Notes: generated by a model from the sequence alone, not told the origin. DNA of 64,000 bases from Sphingobium bisphenolivorans (GCF_000412635.1 NZ_ASTG01000005.1:62001-126000), one strand, 5' to 3'; positions 28,203 to 37,753 are shown, counted from the stretch's first letter. Numbers and translations: made by a program.

Positions 28203-30308
28203 ATGCTACGTCAATATGAACTTGTCGAAAGAGTGAAGCGCTACGATCCGGATGCGGACGAGGCGATGATCAACCGCGCCTATGTCTTCTCCGTCCAGAA
28301 ACATGGTTCGCAAAAGCGCGCCAGCGGCGACCCTTATTTCAGCCATCCCATCGAAGTCGCAGGCATATTGACCGACTTCAACCTCGACGACCAGACCATC
28401 GTCACCGCCCTGCTGCACGACACGATCGAGGATACGCTCGTCACCTATGACGAGATAGAGGGCGCCTTCGGCAAGGATGTTGCCCGGATGGTCGATGGCG
28501 TGACCAAGCTCTCGAAGATCGAGGCCATGTCCGAAAATGAGCGGGCCGCCGAGAATCTGCGCAAATTCCTGCTCGCCATGTCGGACGACATCCGCGTGCT
28601 GCTGGTGAAGCTCGCCGACCGCCTGCACAATATGCGCACGCTGCACTTCATCAAGAATGAGCAGAAGCGCCGCCGCATCGCGCGCGAGACGATGGATATC
28701 TACGCCCCGCTCGCCGAGCGGATCGGCATGTACGACTTCATGCGCGAGATGCAGCTGCTGTCCTTCCGCGAACTGGAGCCGGAGGCCTATGACAGCATCA
28801 CCAAGCGCCTCGAACAGCTGAAGGAAGGCGGCCATGACAAGGTCGACCGGATCGGCGCGGAACTGCAGCTGCTGCTGGGCGGCAAGGGACTGCCAGTCAC
28901 GGTATCGGGCCGGGAAAAGCACCCCTATTCCATCTGGAAGAAGATGCAGGAACGCCACATCAGCTTCGAGCAGCTGACCGACGTCATGGCCTTCCGCGTC
29001 ATCACCGAGACGACGGAGGATTGCTACCGCGCGCTCGGCGTCATCCACCAGACCTACAAGATGGTGCCGGGCCGCTTCAAAGATTATATCTCCACCCCCA
29101 AGCGCAACGGCTACCGCTCGCTCCACACCACTGTCATCCATCAGGACAATGCCCGCATCGAGGTGCAGATTCGCAGCCGCGACATGCATCATGACGCCGA
29201 ACTCGGCCTCGCCGCGCACTGGGCCTATAAGCAGAAGGGCGATGCCGGCGACCATCATGCCGCCTGGCTGCGCGATCTCGTCGAAATCCTGGAACAGAGC
29301 CAGGACGCGGACGAACTGCTCGAACATACCCGCATGGCGATGTATCAGGACCGCATCTTCGCCTTCTCCCCCAAGGGCGAGCTGCACCAGCTGCCCAAGG
29401 GATCCACACCGGTCGATTTCGCCTATGCCGTCCATACCTCGCTCGGCAATCAGACGGTGGGGGCCAAGGTCAACGGCCGTGTCGTGCCGCTGCGCACGAG
29501 CCTCGAAAATGGCGACCAGGTCGAGATTCTGAAGTCGGAAGGTCAGGAGCCGCAGCCTGGCTGGCTGACCTTCGCCATCACCGGCAAGGCGCGCGCGGCC
29601 ATCCGCCGCTATATCCGGCAGAAACAGCGAGGCGAGGAAGTCGCGCTGGGCGAGAAGCTCTACGAAGAAATTATCGGCCGCTTTTCCCCCGAACTGGCGA
29701 GCGAACTGGGCGACAAGGCGCTGAAGGCCGCGCTCAAGCGCCTGAAGCTGGAGGACCGCGGCTCGCTGATGGTGGCGATCGCCACGCATCGACTGCTCGA
29801 TTCGGAGGTGATGGAGGCGCTCGTTCCCGGTTCCACCAGTGCGCAAGGGATGGAGGAAGCCCATCCGCGCCAGCATGCCCCCGTCTCGATCCGGGGCCTG
29901 ACGCCCGGCATCGCCTATAAGCTGGGCGATTGCTGCCACCCCGTTCCGGGCGACCGCATCGTCGGCGTGCGCCGCACCGGCGAGCCGATCGAGGTGCACA
30001 CGATCGATTGCCGTTCGCTTGAAGCGGGGCAGGATGACGACTGGGTCGACCTCAGCTGGGACAGCAAGTCGAAGGGCGGGACGGCGAGGCTTCAGGTCAT
30101 CGTCAAGAACCAGCCCGGTGCCCTCGCTGCCGTCACCAATGTCTTTGGCGCGACCAAGGCGAACATCCTCAACCTGCAACTGGTCAATCGCGAAGGGCCG
30201 TTCCACACCGACATCATCGACCTGGAAGTGGCCGACGCGCAGCATCTGAACCGCATCCTCTCGGCGCTGCGGGGGCTCGATACGGTGGTGCAGGCAGACC
30301 GGGTATAA
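28203..30308 (+). CDS. rsh: RelA/SpoT homolog, (p)ppGpp synthetase/hydrolase
   Basis: A 701-residue bifunctional stringent response enzyme, the only such gene in the window. An N-terminal HD domain keeps the hydrolase motif LLHDTIEDT (His72, Asp73). The synthetase domain has RFKDYISTPKRNGYRSLHT near residue 280-300, with the RxKD motif in RFKD form that governs metal preference. A TGS domain (about 390-450) and an ACT domain (about 625-700) follow. The alphaproteobacterial pattern is a single Rsh with both activities. ATG at 28203 (MLRQYELVERVKRYDP); an upstream ATG in frame at 28122 lies within the promoter-like spacer and is unlikely. Regulates growth, stationary phase and polyhydroxyalkanoate metabolism. 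Confidence 0.97.
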   Translation: MLRQYELVERVKRYDPDADEAMINRAYVFSVQKHGSQKRASGDPYFSHPIEVAGILTDFNLDDQTIVTALLHDTIEDTLVTYDEIEGAFGKDVARMVDGVTKLSKIEAMSENERAAENLRKFLLAMSDDIRVLLVKLADRLHNMRTLHFIKNEQKRRRIARETMDIYAPLAERIGMYDFMREMQLLSFRELEPEAYDSITKRLEQLKEGGHDKVDRIGAELQLLLGGKGLPVTVSGREKHPYSIWKKMQERHISFEQLTDVMAFRVITETTEDCYRALGVIHQTYKMVPGRFKDYISTPKRNGYRSLHTTVIHQDNARIEVQIRSRDMHHDAELGLAAHWAYKQKGDAGDHHAAWLRDLVEILEQSQDADELLEHTRMAMYQDRIFAFSPKGELHQLPKGSTPVDFAYAVHTSLGNQTVGAKVNGRVVPLRTSLENGDQVEILKSEGQEPQPGWLTFAITGKARAAIRRYIRQKQRGEEVALGEKLYEEIIGRFSPELASELGDKALKAALKRLKLEDRGSLMVAIATHRLLDSEVMEALVPGSTSAQGMEEAHPRQHAPVSIRGLTPGIAYKLGDCCHPVPGDRIVGVRRTGEPIEVHTIDCRSLEAGQDDDWVDLSWDSKSKGGTARLQVIVKNQPGALAAVTNVFGATKANILNLQLVNREGPFHTDIIDLEVADAQHLNRILSALRGLDTVVQADRV

Positions 30309-30420
30309 AGCGCTCGCCCCCTTATCCTGTGTAAGGGAACCTCCGTTCAGCGGGGTGCGCCACCTGCCTTTGCGGAACGAAGCGGGGAAAGGCGGGTTTG
30401 AGGGGAACGAGAAGGACCCC

Positions 30421-31425
30421 ATGCCAGAGCCCACCATCGTCCACGCCAATGACAGCATGCCCGGCATCACCCGGCGCGCATTGAAAAGAGGATGGGCCTA
30501 TTTCGATGCGAGCGGCGCGCGAATCACGGACCGGGAGGAGATCGACCGGTTGAACGCGATCGCCATGCCGCCCGCCTATCGCGACTGCTGGTTCTGCCCC
30601 GACCGCTACGGCCATATTCAGGCGACCGGCTATGACGACAAAGGCCGCAAGCAATACCGCTATCATCTCGATTTCCGCGCCGCGCGGGAGGCGGAGAAAT
30701 ATGCCGGCTGTCCCGCTTTCGGGAGGGCGCTGCCCAAATTGCGCGCGCGGATCGAGGCGGACCTGTCGAAGCGCGGCCTCCGCAAGGACAAGACGCTGGC
30801 CGCCGTGGTCCGCCTGCTCGACCTTGCCAAGGTGCGCGTGGGCAATGAGCAATATGCGGCCGCGAACAAGAGCTTCGGCGCGACGACATTGCGCCGCCGC
30901 CATGTCGATCTCAGCGGCAAGGCGCTGCGGCTGCGCTTCCGCGCGAAGTCGGGCAAGGAGCATGACCTGACGATCACCGACAAGCGGTTGATGCGCTTCG
31001 TTCGCGCGGTGCAGGACCTGCCGGGCCAGCACCTGTTTCAATATGTGGATGAGGAGGGCATGGCGCGGCCGATCACCTCCAACGACGTCAACGCCTATAT
31101 TTCCGAGGCGATGAAGGGCGACTTCACCGCCAAGCATTTCCGCACATGGGGCGCATCGACCATCGCCTATGAGGCGTTGGCGAACGGGCCGGTGACGCTC
31201 AAGCAGATGATCGCTCCCGTAGCCGAAGCGCTCGGCAACACGCCCGCGATAAGCCGCAAAAGCTACATTCATCCCGCGCTGATAGAACTTTGTCGCGAAG
31301 GGCAGGATGAATGGCGCGCAGGGCTTCGCCTGCCGCGCTCGACGCGCTATCTCTCCCGTTACGAACGCGGACTAATCGCCTTTCTGGAAGAGGGCAGCGC
31401 CCCTGCCCTCTCGCTGGCGGCCTGA
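30421..31425 (+). CDS. DNA topoisomerase IB (poxvirus-like)
   Basis: A 334-residue type IB topoisomerase that relaxes supercoils by nicking one strand through a 3'-phosphotyrosine. The N-terminal part contains WVCPDRYGHIQATGYDDKGRKQYRYH-type residues (here WFCPDRYGHIQATG). The catalytic tyrosine is Tyr282 in SRKSYIHP, and RxKSGKEH gives basic catalytic residues of the tyrosine recombinase-like fold. Such small bacterial TopIB enzymes are widespread in alpha- and gammaproteobacteria and resemble the vaccinia enzyme. ATG at 30421 is preceded by AGAAGGA at a good distance. It is followed, 27 bases later, by a mechanosensitive channel gene on the same strand. Confidence 0.93.
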   Translation: MPEPTIVHANDSMPGITRRALKRGWAYFDASGARITDREEIDRLNAIAMPPAYRDCWFCPDRYGHIQATGYDDKGRKQYRYHLDFRAAREAEKYAGCPAFGRALPKLRARIEADLSKRGLRKDKTLAAVVRLLDLAKVRVGNEQYAAANKSFGATTLRRRHVDLSGKALRLRFRAKSGKEHDLTITDKRLMRFVRAVQDLPGQHLFQYVDEEGMARPITSNDVNAYISEAMKGDFTAKHFRTWGASTIAYEALANGPVTLKQMIAPVAEALGNTPAISRKSYIHPALIELCREGQDEWRAGLRLPRSTRYLSRYERGLIAFLEEGSAPALSLAA

Positions 31426-31452
31426 CGTCCGCGCCATTTCGCAAGGATGTTC

Positions 31453-32619
31453 ATGGCTGCAAAGAACGACCCCGCCCTTCCCGACATCGCGGTCCGCCCG
31501 CCCAATCTGCAGGAAATGTGGCATTCGACCGCCCACTGGTTTTCGGTTCACTATCTCCAGATATTGATCGCCATCGGCGCCGGCCTCCTGATCTATTCGC
31601 TCCTCGCGGGGCTGAAGGGCTTGGGCAAGCGCCTTTGCCGCAAACCGTCCGACCGGGTGGGCTTCACCATGGTTGTCGGCCGCGCGGTGGCGCGCACCAA
31701 CCATTTCTTCATGGGCATGGTCGCCGCCCGGCTGGTCGTCAGCTATGCCAGCCCGCCGCAGACGGTGCTGAAGACCGTCGCCTTCCTCTTCACCATCGCG
31801 GCGGTGTTCCAATGCGCGATCTGGGCGCGGGAGATCATCCTGGGCCTGGTCGAGCGCCGCACCACGATCGAGGATGGGCATAGCGACACGCTTGCCAACG
31901 CGATGGGCCTCATCCGGGTGCTGGTCACCTTCGCCCTGTTCGCCATCGCGCTGATCGTCGTCCTCGACAATCTCGGCGTCAACGTCACCGGCCTCGTCGC
32001 CGGCCTCGGCATCGGCGGCATCGCGATCGGCCTGGCCGCGCAGGGCATATTCTCCGATCTGTTCGCCGCCCTCTCGATCATCTTCGACAAGCCGTTCCGC
32101 CGGGGGGAGGTCATCACCTATGACCAGACCACCGCGCGGGTCGAGCGCATCGGCCTCAAGAGCACGCACCTACGCGCCATGAGCGGCGAGAAGAAGGTCA
32201 TCTCCAACGCGAACCTGCTGCAGAAGGAGATCACCAGCCTCCAGACGCTGGCCCAGCGCCGCGTCACCTTCGCCATCGGCATCATCTACCAGACGCCCGA
32301 GGAGAAGGCGGACGCCATTCCGCAAATGCTGCGGGAGATTGTAGAGGCGGAAGGCCATATCTTCGTCAATGCGGGGCTCGTGAGCTTCGGCGCCAGTTCG
32401 CTGGACTATCAGCTGAATTTCGACGTGCCGGATCCTGACACCCATGATTATTTCCTGTCGCGCCACAAGGTGGGACTGGCGATCTGGAAGCGGTTCAATG
32501 CCGAGGGGGTGGAGTTCGCCTATCCGACCCAGACCAGCTTTACCGCTGCGCCCGACGGTCGCACGATCATGCCCTATCCGGAGGTTCAGCCGGTCGTCCG
32601 GGTGGATGAGAGGGAGTAG
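31453..32619 (+). CDS. MscS-type mechanosensitive ion channel
   Basis: A 388-residue inner membrane channel opened by membrane tension on osmotic downshock. Hydrophobic spans occur near residues 35-55, 95-115 and 140-175. The pore-lining region LGVNVTGLVAGLGIGGIAIGLAAQ with its small-residue spacing is diagnostic for MscS, followed by the beta-domain FSDLFAALSIIFDKPFRRGE and a cytoplasmic domain with V..I.LKSTHLRAMSGEKKVISN. I use the second ATG (31453): the AAGGA lies five bases before it, whereas the ATG at 31447 would fall inside the ribosome-binding site. Preceded by topoisomerase IB with a short spacer. Confidence 0.94.
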   Translation: MAAKNDPALPDIAVRPPNLQEMWHSTAHWFSVHYLQILIAIGAGLLIYSLLAGLKGLGKRLCRKPSDRVGFTMVVGRAVARTNHFFMGMVAARLVVSYASPPQTVLKTVAFLFTIAAVFQCAIWAREIILGLVERRTTIEDGHSDTLANAMGLIRVLVTFALFAIALIVVLDNLGVNVTGLVAGLGIGGIAIGLAAQGIFSDLFAALSIIFDKPFRRGEVITYDQTTARVERIGLKSTHLRAMSGEKKVISNANLLQKEITSLQTLAQRRVTFAIGIIYQTPEEKADAIPQMLREIVEAEGHIFVNAGLVSFGASSLDYQLNFDVPDPDTHDYFLSRHKVGLAIWKRFNAEGVEFAYPTQTSFTAAPDGRTIMPYPEVQPVVRVDERE

Positions 32620-32705
32620 GGCGAGGCTGATCGTCCGGTCGTAAATCCGACTCAACTCATCCCGCGCAGCTTGCCTGTCTCAAGGGCACGGATCACGCCG
32701 GCGCC

Positions 32706-33110
32706 ATGACGATGACAATGCTGAACAAACTGGCCGCAGCCTCCGCCTTCGCGCTCGCCCTCCTTGCTCCCGCCGCACAGGCCGAAGGGCTTGGCGCCGA
32801 GCTTAACTACGGCCGCGCGGATGGCCATTGGGGAACGGAGATCGGTGCCGGCTATGCGCTGGACATTGGCGGCTTCAGCCTGACTCCCGGCGCCGGCCTC
32901 TACCTGCGCGACGGCGACACCAAGCTTTATGGGCGGGTCGAGGGCACATTCTCCCTGCCCGCCTTCGCGACGATCGGCGCTGGTGTGCGGTTCAGCGGCG
33001 ACTATACGCGTCCCTACGCCACGGTGGCGATGCCGCTGATCCCGAAGCTCCGGGCGAAGGCCAATGTCGGCCCGAAATATTACGCGGTCGGCCTGACGCT
33101 CGGCTACTGA
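32706..33110 (+). CDS. Predicted exported outer membrane beta-barrel protein
   Basis: A 134-residue protein with a signal peptide (cleavage likely after PAAQA, near residue 27). The mature part of about 105 residues has alternating strands such as GTEIGAGYALDIGGFSLTPGAGLYLR and SLPAFATIGAGVRFSGD, and it ends in an aromatic residue (LTLGY). A short antiparallel strand pattern and terminal aromatic are typical of small outer-membrane barrels recognised by BamA. I do not recognise a named family. Its stop overlaps the 3' end of the convergent epimerase gene by 7 bases. Several ATGs (32706, 32712, 32718) lie close together; the first is used. Confidence 0.72.
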   Translation: MTMTMLNKLAAASAFALALLAPAAQAEGLGAELNYGRADGHWGTEIGAGYALDIGGFSLTPGAGLYLRDGDTKLYGRVEGTFSLPAFATIGAGVRFSGDYTRPYATVAMPLIPKLRAKANVGPKYYAVGLTLGY

Positions 33111-34081
33111 CCGCTTCCCCACAGCGTGCCGGGATGGAGCAAGCCCTCCTGCATGACCAGTGCGCCCTCCCGATCCTTGGCCAGCAGCAGCGCCCCGTCC
33201 AGATCGATCCAGTCCGCCCCCTGCGCCACCAGCGCAGCCGGCGCGATGCCGAGCGACGTGCCCAACATGCAGCCGACCATCAGCCGGAAGCCCATCGCGC
33301 GCGCCTCTCGGGCAAGAGCGAGCGCTTCGGTAAGGCCGCCCGCCTTGTCGAGCTTGATATTCACCGCGTCGAAAGCCCCCAGACGGTCGAGATCGGCGCG
33401 GGTGTGGCAGCTTTCGTCGGCGCAGAGCGGCAGCGGCGACCGCCCGCCCGCCAGCCGCTCCTCATGCCCATGAAAGACCGGCTGCTCGACCATCTCGACG
33501 CCCAGTTCAGCCAGCGCCTGCGCCTCCGCCGCGATATCCAGCTCATGCCAGCTCTCATTCGCATCGACGATCAGCCGCACGCCCGGCGCGCCGGCCCGCA
33601 CGGCGGCGATACGGGCGCGATCGCCCTCCCCCGTCAGCTTGCATTTGAGCAGGCCAAAGCCGCGAGCGGCGGCGGCGCGCGCATCGGCTTCCATCCGGGC
33701 GGGGTCGTTGAGGCTGATGGTGAAGGCGGTCGGCAGCGGCGCCGGTTCGGCAAGTCCGGCCAGTTGCCACACCGGCACGCCCGCCCGCTTCGCCTCCAGG
33801 TCCCATAGCGCGCAGTCGAGCGCGTTGCGCGCCGCGCCGCGCGGCATCGTTTCCAGCAGCGCCTCGCGGTCCAGCGGCCCTCCATAGCCGTTGATCGCCT
33901 CGGCGCAGCCTTCCGCCGTTTCGCCCTCATAATAAATGGCCGTCCCTTCGCCCCGGCCGACATGCTCTCCATCGCCCACGGTGCAGACCACCACGTCCAC
34001 CGACGTCTTCGCGCCCCGACTGATGATGAAGGCGCCCGCCACTGGCCATCGCTCAACGGTCGCGGAAATTATGCGGGTCAT
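33104..34081 (-). CDS. Dipeptide epimerase (enolase superfamily)
   Basis: Probably an L-Ala-D/L-Glu epimerase. The 325-residue protein has the muconate lactonizing-enzyme subgroup layout: a capping domain, then a barrel with Lys146 and Lys148 (KCK), metal ligands Asp173 in DANE, Glu199 in VEQP, Asp222 in ADES, and Lys246 in NIKLDKAGG. These KxK and K motifs are those of the dipeptide epimerases (YcjG/DgcA type), which act on peptidoglycan-derived dipeptides. No other catabolic gene is adjacent, so the exact substrate is unknown. ATG at 34079-34081. Its 3' end overlaps the beta-barrel gene by 7 bases on the other strand. Confidence 0.9.
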   Translation of the reverse strand: MTRIISATVERWPVAGAFIISRGAKTSVDVVVCTVGDGEHVGRGEGTAIYYEGETAEGCAEAINGYGGPLDREALLETMPRGAARNALDCALWDLEAKRAGVPVWQLAGLAEPAPLPTAFTISLNDPARMEADARAAAARGFGLLKCKLTGEGDRARIAAVRAGAPGVRLIVDANESWHELDIAAEAQALAELGVEMVEQPVFHGHEERLAGGRSPLPLCADESCHTRADLDRLGAFDAVNIKLDKAGGLTEALALAREARAMGFRLMVGCMLGTSLGIAPAALVAQGADWIDLDGALLLAKDREGALVMQEGLLHPGTLWGSGQ

Positions 34082-34189
34082 CGGCGTTCCTATTGCTGAA
34101 ATTTGACGAGGACAGACGCTGCTCTATGCGAAACGACGTAATCGCCCCATAGACCTAAGCAGACCTCGACATAAAGGATAGGCGCACTC

Positions 34190-35488
34190 GTGACTTCTCG
34201 TGAATTGACCGGCTTGCTGCCTTTGGCCGACCGCGACGCTTCGGCGGCACAGCGCCGCCTGTCCGACAGCATGGAGGATTGGGGATGGCGCATCGGTTTC
34301 GGTGCGATCACCTGGCCGTGGCTGCTGGCCAGCCTGTCGGGCGGGCGCAAGGCCGACAAGCGCGCGCTGCTGGACGAACTCGGCCTGCCCCATGACGCGC
34401 TTCCGCATCTTGGCAGCTGGAAGGCGGATGTCGGCTTCCTGCGCCATATCGTGCGCGAGATCGCGCGGCTCCGGCCCGCCAATGTGGTGGAGCTGGGCGC
34501 GGGCGCCTCGACCCTGATCGCGGCACGCGCGCTTGCGCTGCACGGCGGCGGCCGGCTCGTCAGCTACGATCAGCATGGGGGCTTTGTGGATGCGACGCGC
34601 AGTTGGCTGAAGGATCATGGCCTCCATGCCGATCTGCGCCACGCGCCCCTGACCGCAGAGAGCGATGACTGGCCGGGCCGCTGGTATGCGGTGGAGGCTC
34701 TGCCGGAGAGCATCGACCTCATCATCATCGACGGCCCCCCATGGGCGGTCCACCCGCTCGTGCGGGGCGCGGCCGACAGCCTGTTCGCCCGGCTGTCGCC
34801 CAAGGGCGTGGTGCTGCTGGACGACGCCGCACGGCCCGGCGAGCGGATTGTCGCCCGCCGGTGGCGCAAGCGCTGGCCGCATATCGACTTCCGGCTGAAG
34901 CATGACGGAACCAAGGGTACGCTGGTCGGCCGTCGGCGCGACACGAGCGTGCCGGTCGCCAACGACAATGAGAACGGACGGACGTGGCGCCATCTCGGCC
35001 GAGCGGCTGCGTTGGCGGCGCTGGTCGGCACGGGCTGGATCGCGCGCGGGACTCTGGGCGAGTTTCCGCAGCCGGTGCAGGCCAGCACCTTCCTCGACGA
35101 AGCCGCTGCCTCGCATCGCACCGGCCTGCTGCGCCAGGCGATGGCATCCCAGGTGGAAAGCGCCACGCTCAATACTCAGGAGATACAGCGGTCGACCGGC
35201 ATCATCCTGCCGCCGATTCCCGCATCGTGGAAAATCGATGACGTCCAGCTCTATCCCACGCCCGATAGTCCGGCGGTGGCCGTGTCGATCAGCACGCCGC
35301 GCGGCGAGAAGCTTTCCTTCTTCGCCGACCGCGCTGAAACGCCGGCGGAGGCCCGTCCGCTGCTGGCCCGCCGCGCGGACGATGTGATCGCTTATTGGGA
35401 GGCAGGTGACATGGCCTATGCCCTGACCGGCCGCGCCAGTGCGCGCCGGATCATGGCGCTGGCCGCCGAGATCGCACCATCGAGTTGA
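34190..35488 (+). CDS. Methyltransferase-like domain joined to a membrane anchor and anti-sigma-like domain
   Basis: A 432-residue protein of unusual architecture. Residues 85-250 look like a class I SAM methyltransferase (VELGAGAST at 100-108, SYDQHGG near 125, IIIDGPPW at 178-185, VVLLDD at 207-212). A basic stretch (residues 245-270) is followed by one hydrophobic segment (272-285). The C-terminal part, about residues 299-428, resembles the membrane-distal domain of anti-sigma factors (EAAASH, then LPPIPASWKIDDVQLYP, RGEKLSFFAD, DDVIAYWEAGDMAYALTG). No zinc anti-sigma motif and no ECF sigma gene are seen nearby. The start is GTG at 34190; the frame is unbroken. An ABC exporter gene follows after 58 bases. 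Function is not known. Confidence 0.72.
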   Translation: MTSRELTGLLPLADRDASAAQRRLSDSMEDWGWRIGFGAITWPWLLASLSGGRKADKRALLDELGLPHDALPHLGSWKADVGFLRHIVREIARLRPANVVELGAGASTLIAARALALHGGGRLVSYDQHGGFVDATRSWLKDHGLHADLRHAPLTAESDDWPGRWYAVEALPESIDLIIIDGPPWAVHPLVRGAADSLFARLSPKGVVLLDDAARPGERIVARRWRKRWPHIDFRLKHDGTKGTLVGRRRDTSVPVANDNENGRTWRHLGRAAALAALVGTGWIARGTLGEFPQPVQASTFLDEAAASHRTGLLRQAMASQVESATLNTQEIQRSTGIILPPIPASWKIDDVQLYPTPDSPAVAVSISTPRGEKLSFFADRAETPAEARPLLARRADDVIAYWEAGDMAYALTGRASARRIMALAAEIAPSS

Positions 35489-35546
35489 AGGCTCACGTCG
35501 CTGATCGGCGTTGAGGCTTTGAAGGCCGCCTGCTAAGCGCGCGCGC

Positions 35547-37334
35547 ATGGAGGAAGTCGCACCATCATCGCCGCGCCGCGACGCGCGCCCGCCGCTCGGC
35601 AGCCTGTCGATGATCTGGCGCTTCGCCAGCCGCTATCCGGGCCACATAGCCGGCGCGCTGCTGGCGCTGCTCATATCGTCGGCGGCGACGCTCGCCATCC
35701 CCAGCGGCTTCCGACTGGTTATCGACCGGGGCTTCATGGGCGGGGGCGATATCAGCCGCTGGTTCGAATATCTGCTGCTGATCGTCGTCATCCTGGCGCT
35801 GGCCTCGGCAGCGCGCTTCTACTTCGTGTCCTGGCTCGGCGAGCGTGTGGTCGCCGATATCCGCTCCGCCACGCAGGCCAATCTGCTGCGGCAGGAGCCT
35901 CGTTTCTTCGAAGAGAACCGCCCTTCCGAAATCGCCTCGCGCATGACCGCCGACACCGCGATCATCGACCAGGTGGTGGGATCGACCGTCTCCGTCGCTC
36001 TGCGCAACCTGGTGACGGGCGCTGGCGGCCTCATCTATCTTTTCGCCCTCGCGCCCAAGCTGGCGGCGATGCTGCTGCTCGGCATTCCCTTCATTCTGGT
36101 CGTGATGATCTCTCTGGGGCGGCGGGTGCGCAAACTGTCGCGCGCGAGCCAGGACCGTCTCGCCGAGGTCGGCAGCGTCACCGCCGAAACGCTGGGCGCC
36201 ATGAAGATCGTGCAGGCCTTCGGTCAGGAAGCGCGGGAGGCGGCGCGGTTCGATGCGGCGGTGGATGAAGGCTTCGCCACCGCGCGCCGCCGCATTCGAC
36301 TGCGCGCCATCATGACGGCGCTGGTCATCGGTCTGGTGTTCGGATCGATCACGGCGGTGATGTGGCAAGGAGCGCTCGACGTCGCGGCGGGCCGTCTGTC
36401 AGGTGGCAGCATCGCGGCTTTCGTGCTGACCGGTGGCCTCGTCGCGGGGGCCTTTGGCGCCCTCTCTGAAACCTGGGGCGACCTGCTGCGCGGAGCGGGT
36501 GCGGCAGGCCGGCTGCATGAACTGATGAGCGCAGCGCCGCAGATCCTGACGCCAGAGATGCCGGCTCCGATCCCGCGAGGCAGCGACGGTGCCCGCCTGC
36601 AGTTCGATGACGTTCATTTCCATTATCCCACAAGGCCGGATCAAGCGGCGCTCCATGGCGTCACTCTGGACATTGCTCCAGGCGAGACGGTGGCCATTGT
36701 GGGGCCATCGGGCGCGGGCAAATCCACGCTGATCCAGTTAGCCCTGCGCTTCTACGATCCGGACAGCGGGGCCATCCGGCTGAATGGCGTGCCCCTGACC
36801 GGTGCCGATCCCGCCGCGGTCCGTGCGATGATGGCGATGGTCCCGCAGGACAGCGTGATCTTCGCAGCGTCGGCGCGAGACAATCTGCGCTACGGCCGGT
36901 GGGACGCAACGGATGAGCAGATCTGGGCGGCGGCGCGCGCCGCCAATGCGGAGAGCTTCCTGCGAGCCCTGCCGCAGGGGCTCGACAGCTATCTTGGCGA
37001 GGGCGGCACCCGGCTTTCCGGCGGGCAGCGGCAGCGCCTGTCGATTGCCCGCGCCCTGCTGCGCGATGCACCGATCCTGCTGCTGGACGAGGCCACATCA
37101 GCACTGGACGCCGAGTCGGAGCGGCTGGTTCAGGAGGCGCTGGGCCGCCTGATGAACGGGCGGACGACGATCGTCATCGCCCATCGGCTGGCGACCGTGC
37201 GCGCAGCCGATCGGATCATCGTGCTTGATGAAGGCCGGCTGGTGGAACAGGGCGATCATGCTGGGCTCATGGCCCAGAAGGGGCTTTATGCCCGGCTAGC
37301 CAGCCTGCAATTTCAGGATGTGGCCACCGCCTGA
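35547..37334 (+). CDS. ABC transporter, fused membrane and ATPase domains
   Basis: A 595-residue half-transporter of the MsbA/ABCB exporter type. Six spans fill residues 25-310. The ATPase domain has Walker A GPSGAGKST (386-394), the signature LSGGQ near 490, Walker B ILLLDEATSALD and the H-loop in VIAHRL. Acts as a homodimer in the inner membrane and exports a hydrophobic compound or peptide. The precise substrate is unclear. It follows the methyltransferase/anti-sigma-like gene with 58 bases between and may share its transcript. ATG at 35547. Confidence 0.94.
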   Translation: MEEVAPSSPRRDARPPLGSLSMIWRFASRYPGHIAGALLALLISSAATLAIPSGFRLVIDRGFMGGGDISRWFEYLLLIVVILALASAARFYFVSWLGERVVADIRSATQANLLRQEPRFFEENRPSEIASRMTADTAIIDQVVGSTVSVALRNLVTGAGGLIYLFALAPKLAAMLLLGIPFILVVMISLGRRVRKLSRASQDRLAEVGSVTAETLGAMKIVQAFGQEAREAARFDAAVDEGFATARRRIRLRAIMTALVIGLVFGSITAVMWQGALDVAAGRLSGGSIAAFVLTGGLVAGAFGALSETWGDLLRGAGAAGRLHELMSAAPQILTPEMPAPIPRGSDGARLQFDDVHFHYPTRPDQAALHGVTLDIAPGETVAIVGPSGAGKSTLIQLALRFYDPDSGAIRLNGVPLTGADPAAVRAMMAMVPQDSVIFAASARDNLRYGRWDATDEQIWAAARAANAESFLRALPQGLDSYLGEGGTRLSGGQRQRLSIARALLRDAPILLLDEATSALDAESERLVQEALGRLMNGRTTIVIAHRLATVRAADRIIVLDEGRLVEQGDHAGLMAQKGLYARLASLQFQDVATA

Positions 37335-37361
37335 CGCACAAGCGTCTCGCGCCGAGCTCGG

Positions 37362-37709
37362 TCAGGCGCAGATTTTAAGGATGTGATCCAGGATCGCGGG
37401 ATGAAGCGGCCGCTCGAAGATGCAGCCCGATTCATGGCCGCGCGTCCACATCACCCGCACGCGCCGCCCCTCAAAGCCGGGGAGCATGATCCAAAGCTCG
37501 TCATGCATGTTGAGCTTCATGAAGCTCTGGAGCCGGAAGCCCGTGATCGAAATATCGGAAATCTGGCTCTTGAACCAGTTCTCGCCCGGACGCCGCAATT
37601 TGACGGGGATCAGCGCGGCACAGCGCTCCACCAAGCGGCCGTCATTCCTTACCGGGTCGATCTGAAATTTCGCGCGCATGATCCGATGCCGTGATGATCG
37701 GCGCATCAT
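37362..37709 (-). CDS. PilZ domain protein, c-di-GMP effector
   Basis: A short protein of about 115 residues built around one PilZ domain. The motif RLVER fits the RxxxR arginines that clasp c-di-GMP, and DISITG fits the DxSxxG loop about 30 residues later. Strands follow as expected (FRLQSFMKLN, ELWIMLP, RVRVMW). Binding of the dinucleotide would alter a target protein or process such as motility. The start is uncertain: ATGs at 37707-37709, 37704-37706 and 37677-37679 are all in frame; longer frames run through the terminator of the exbD gene and are rejected. The GGDEF cyclase at 45 kb could supply c-di-GMP. Confidence 0.83.
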   Translation of the reverse strand: MMRRSSRHRIMRAKFQIDPVRNDGRLVERCAALIPVKLRRPGENWFKSQISDISITGFRLQSFMKLNMHDELWIMLPGFEGRRVRVMWTRGHESGCIFERPLHPAILDHILKICA

Positions 37710-37753
37710 CGGCGAACAGAGTGAAAAAAGCATTAAGGCGCTCACTGGCACCC

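Noticed and set aside
28206..30470. Minus-strand frame of about 750 codons antisense to the Rsh gene
   Set aside because: It is a shadow of the (p)ppGpp synthetase gene, with typical Asp/His/Leu-rich antisense composition.
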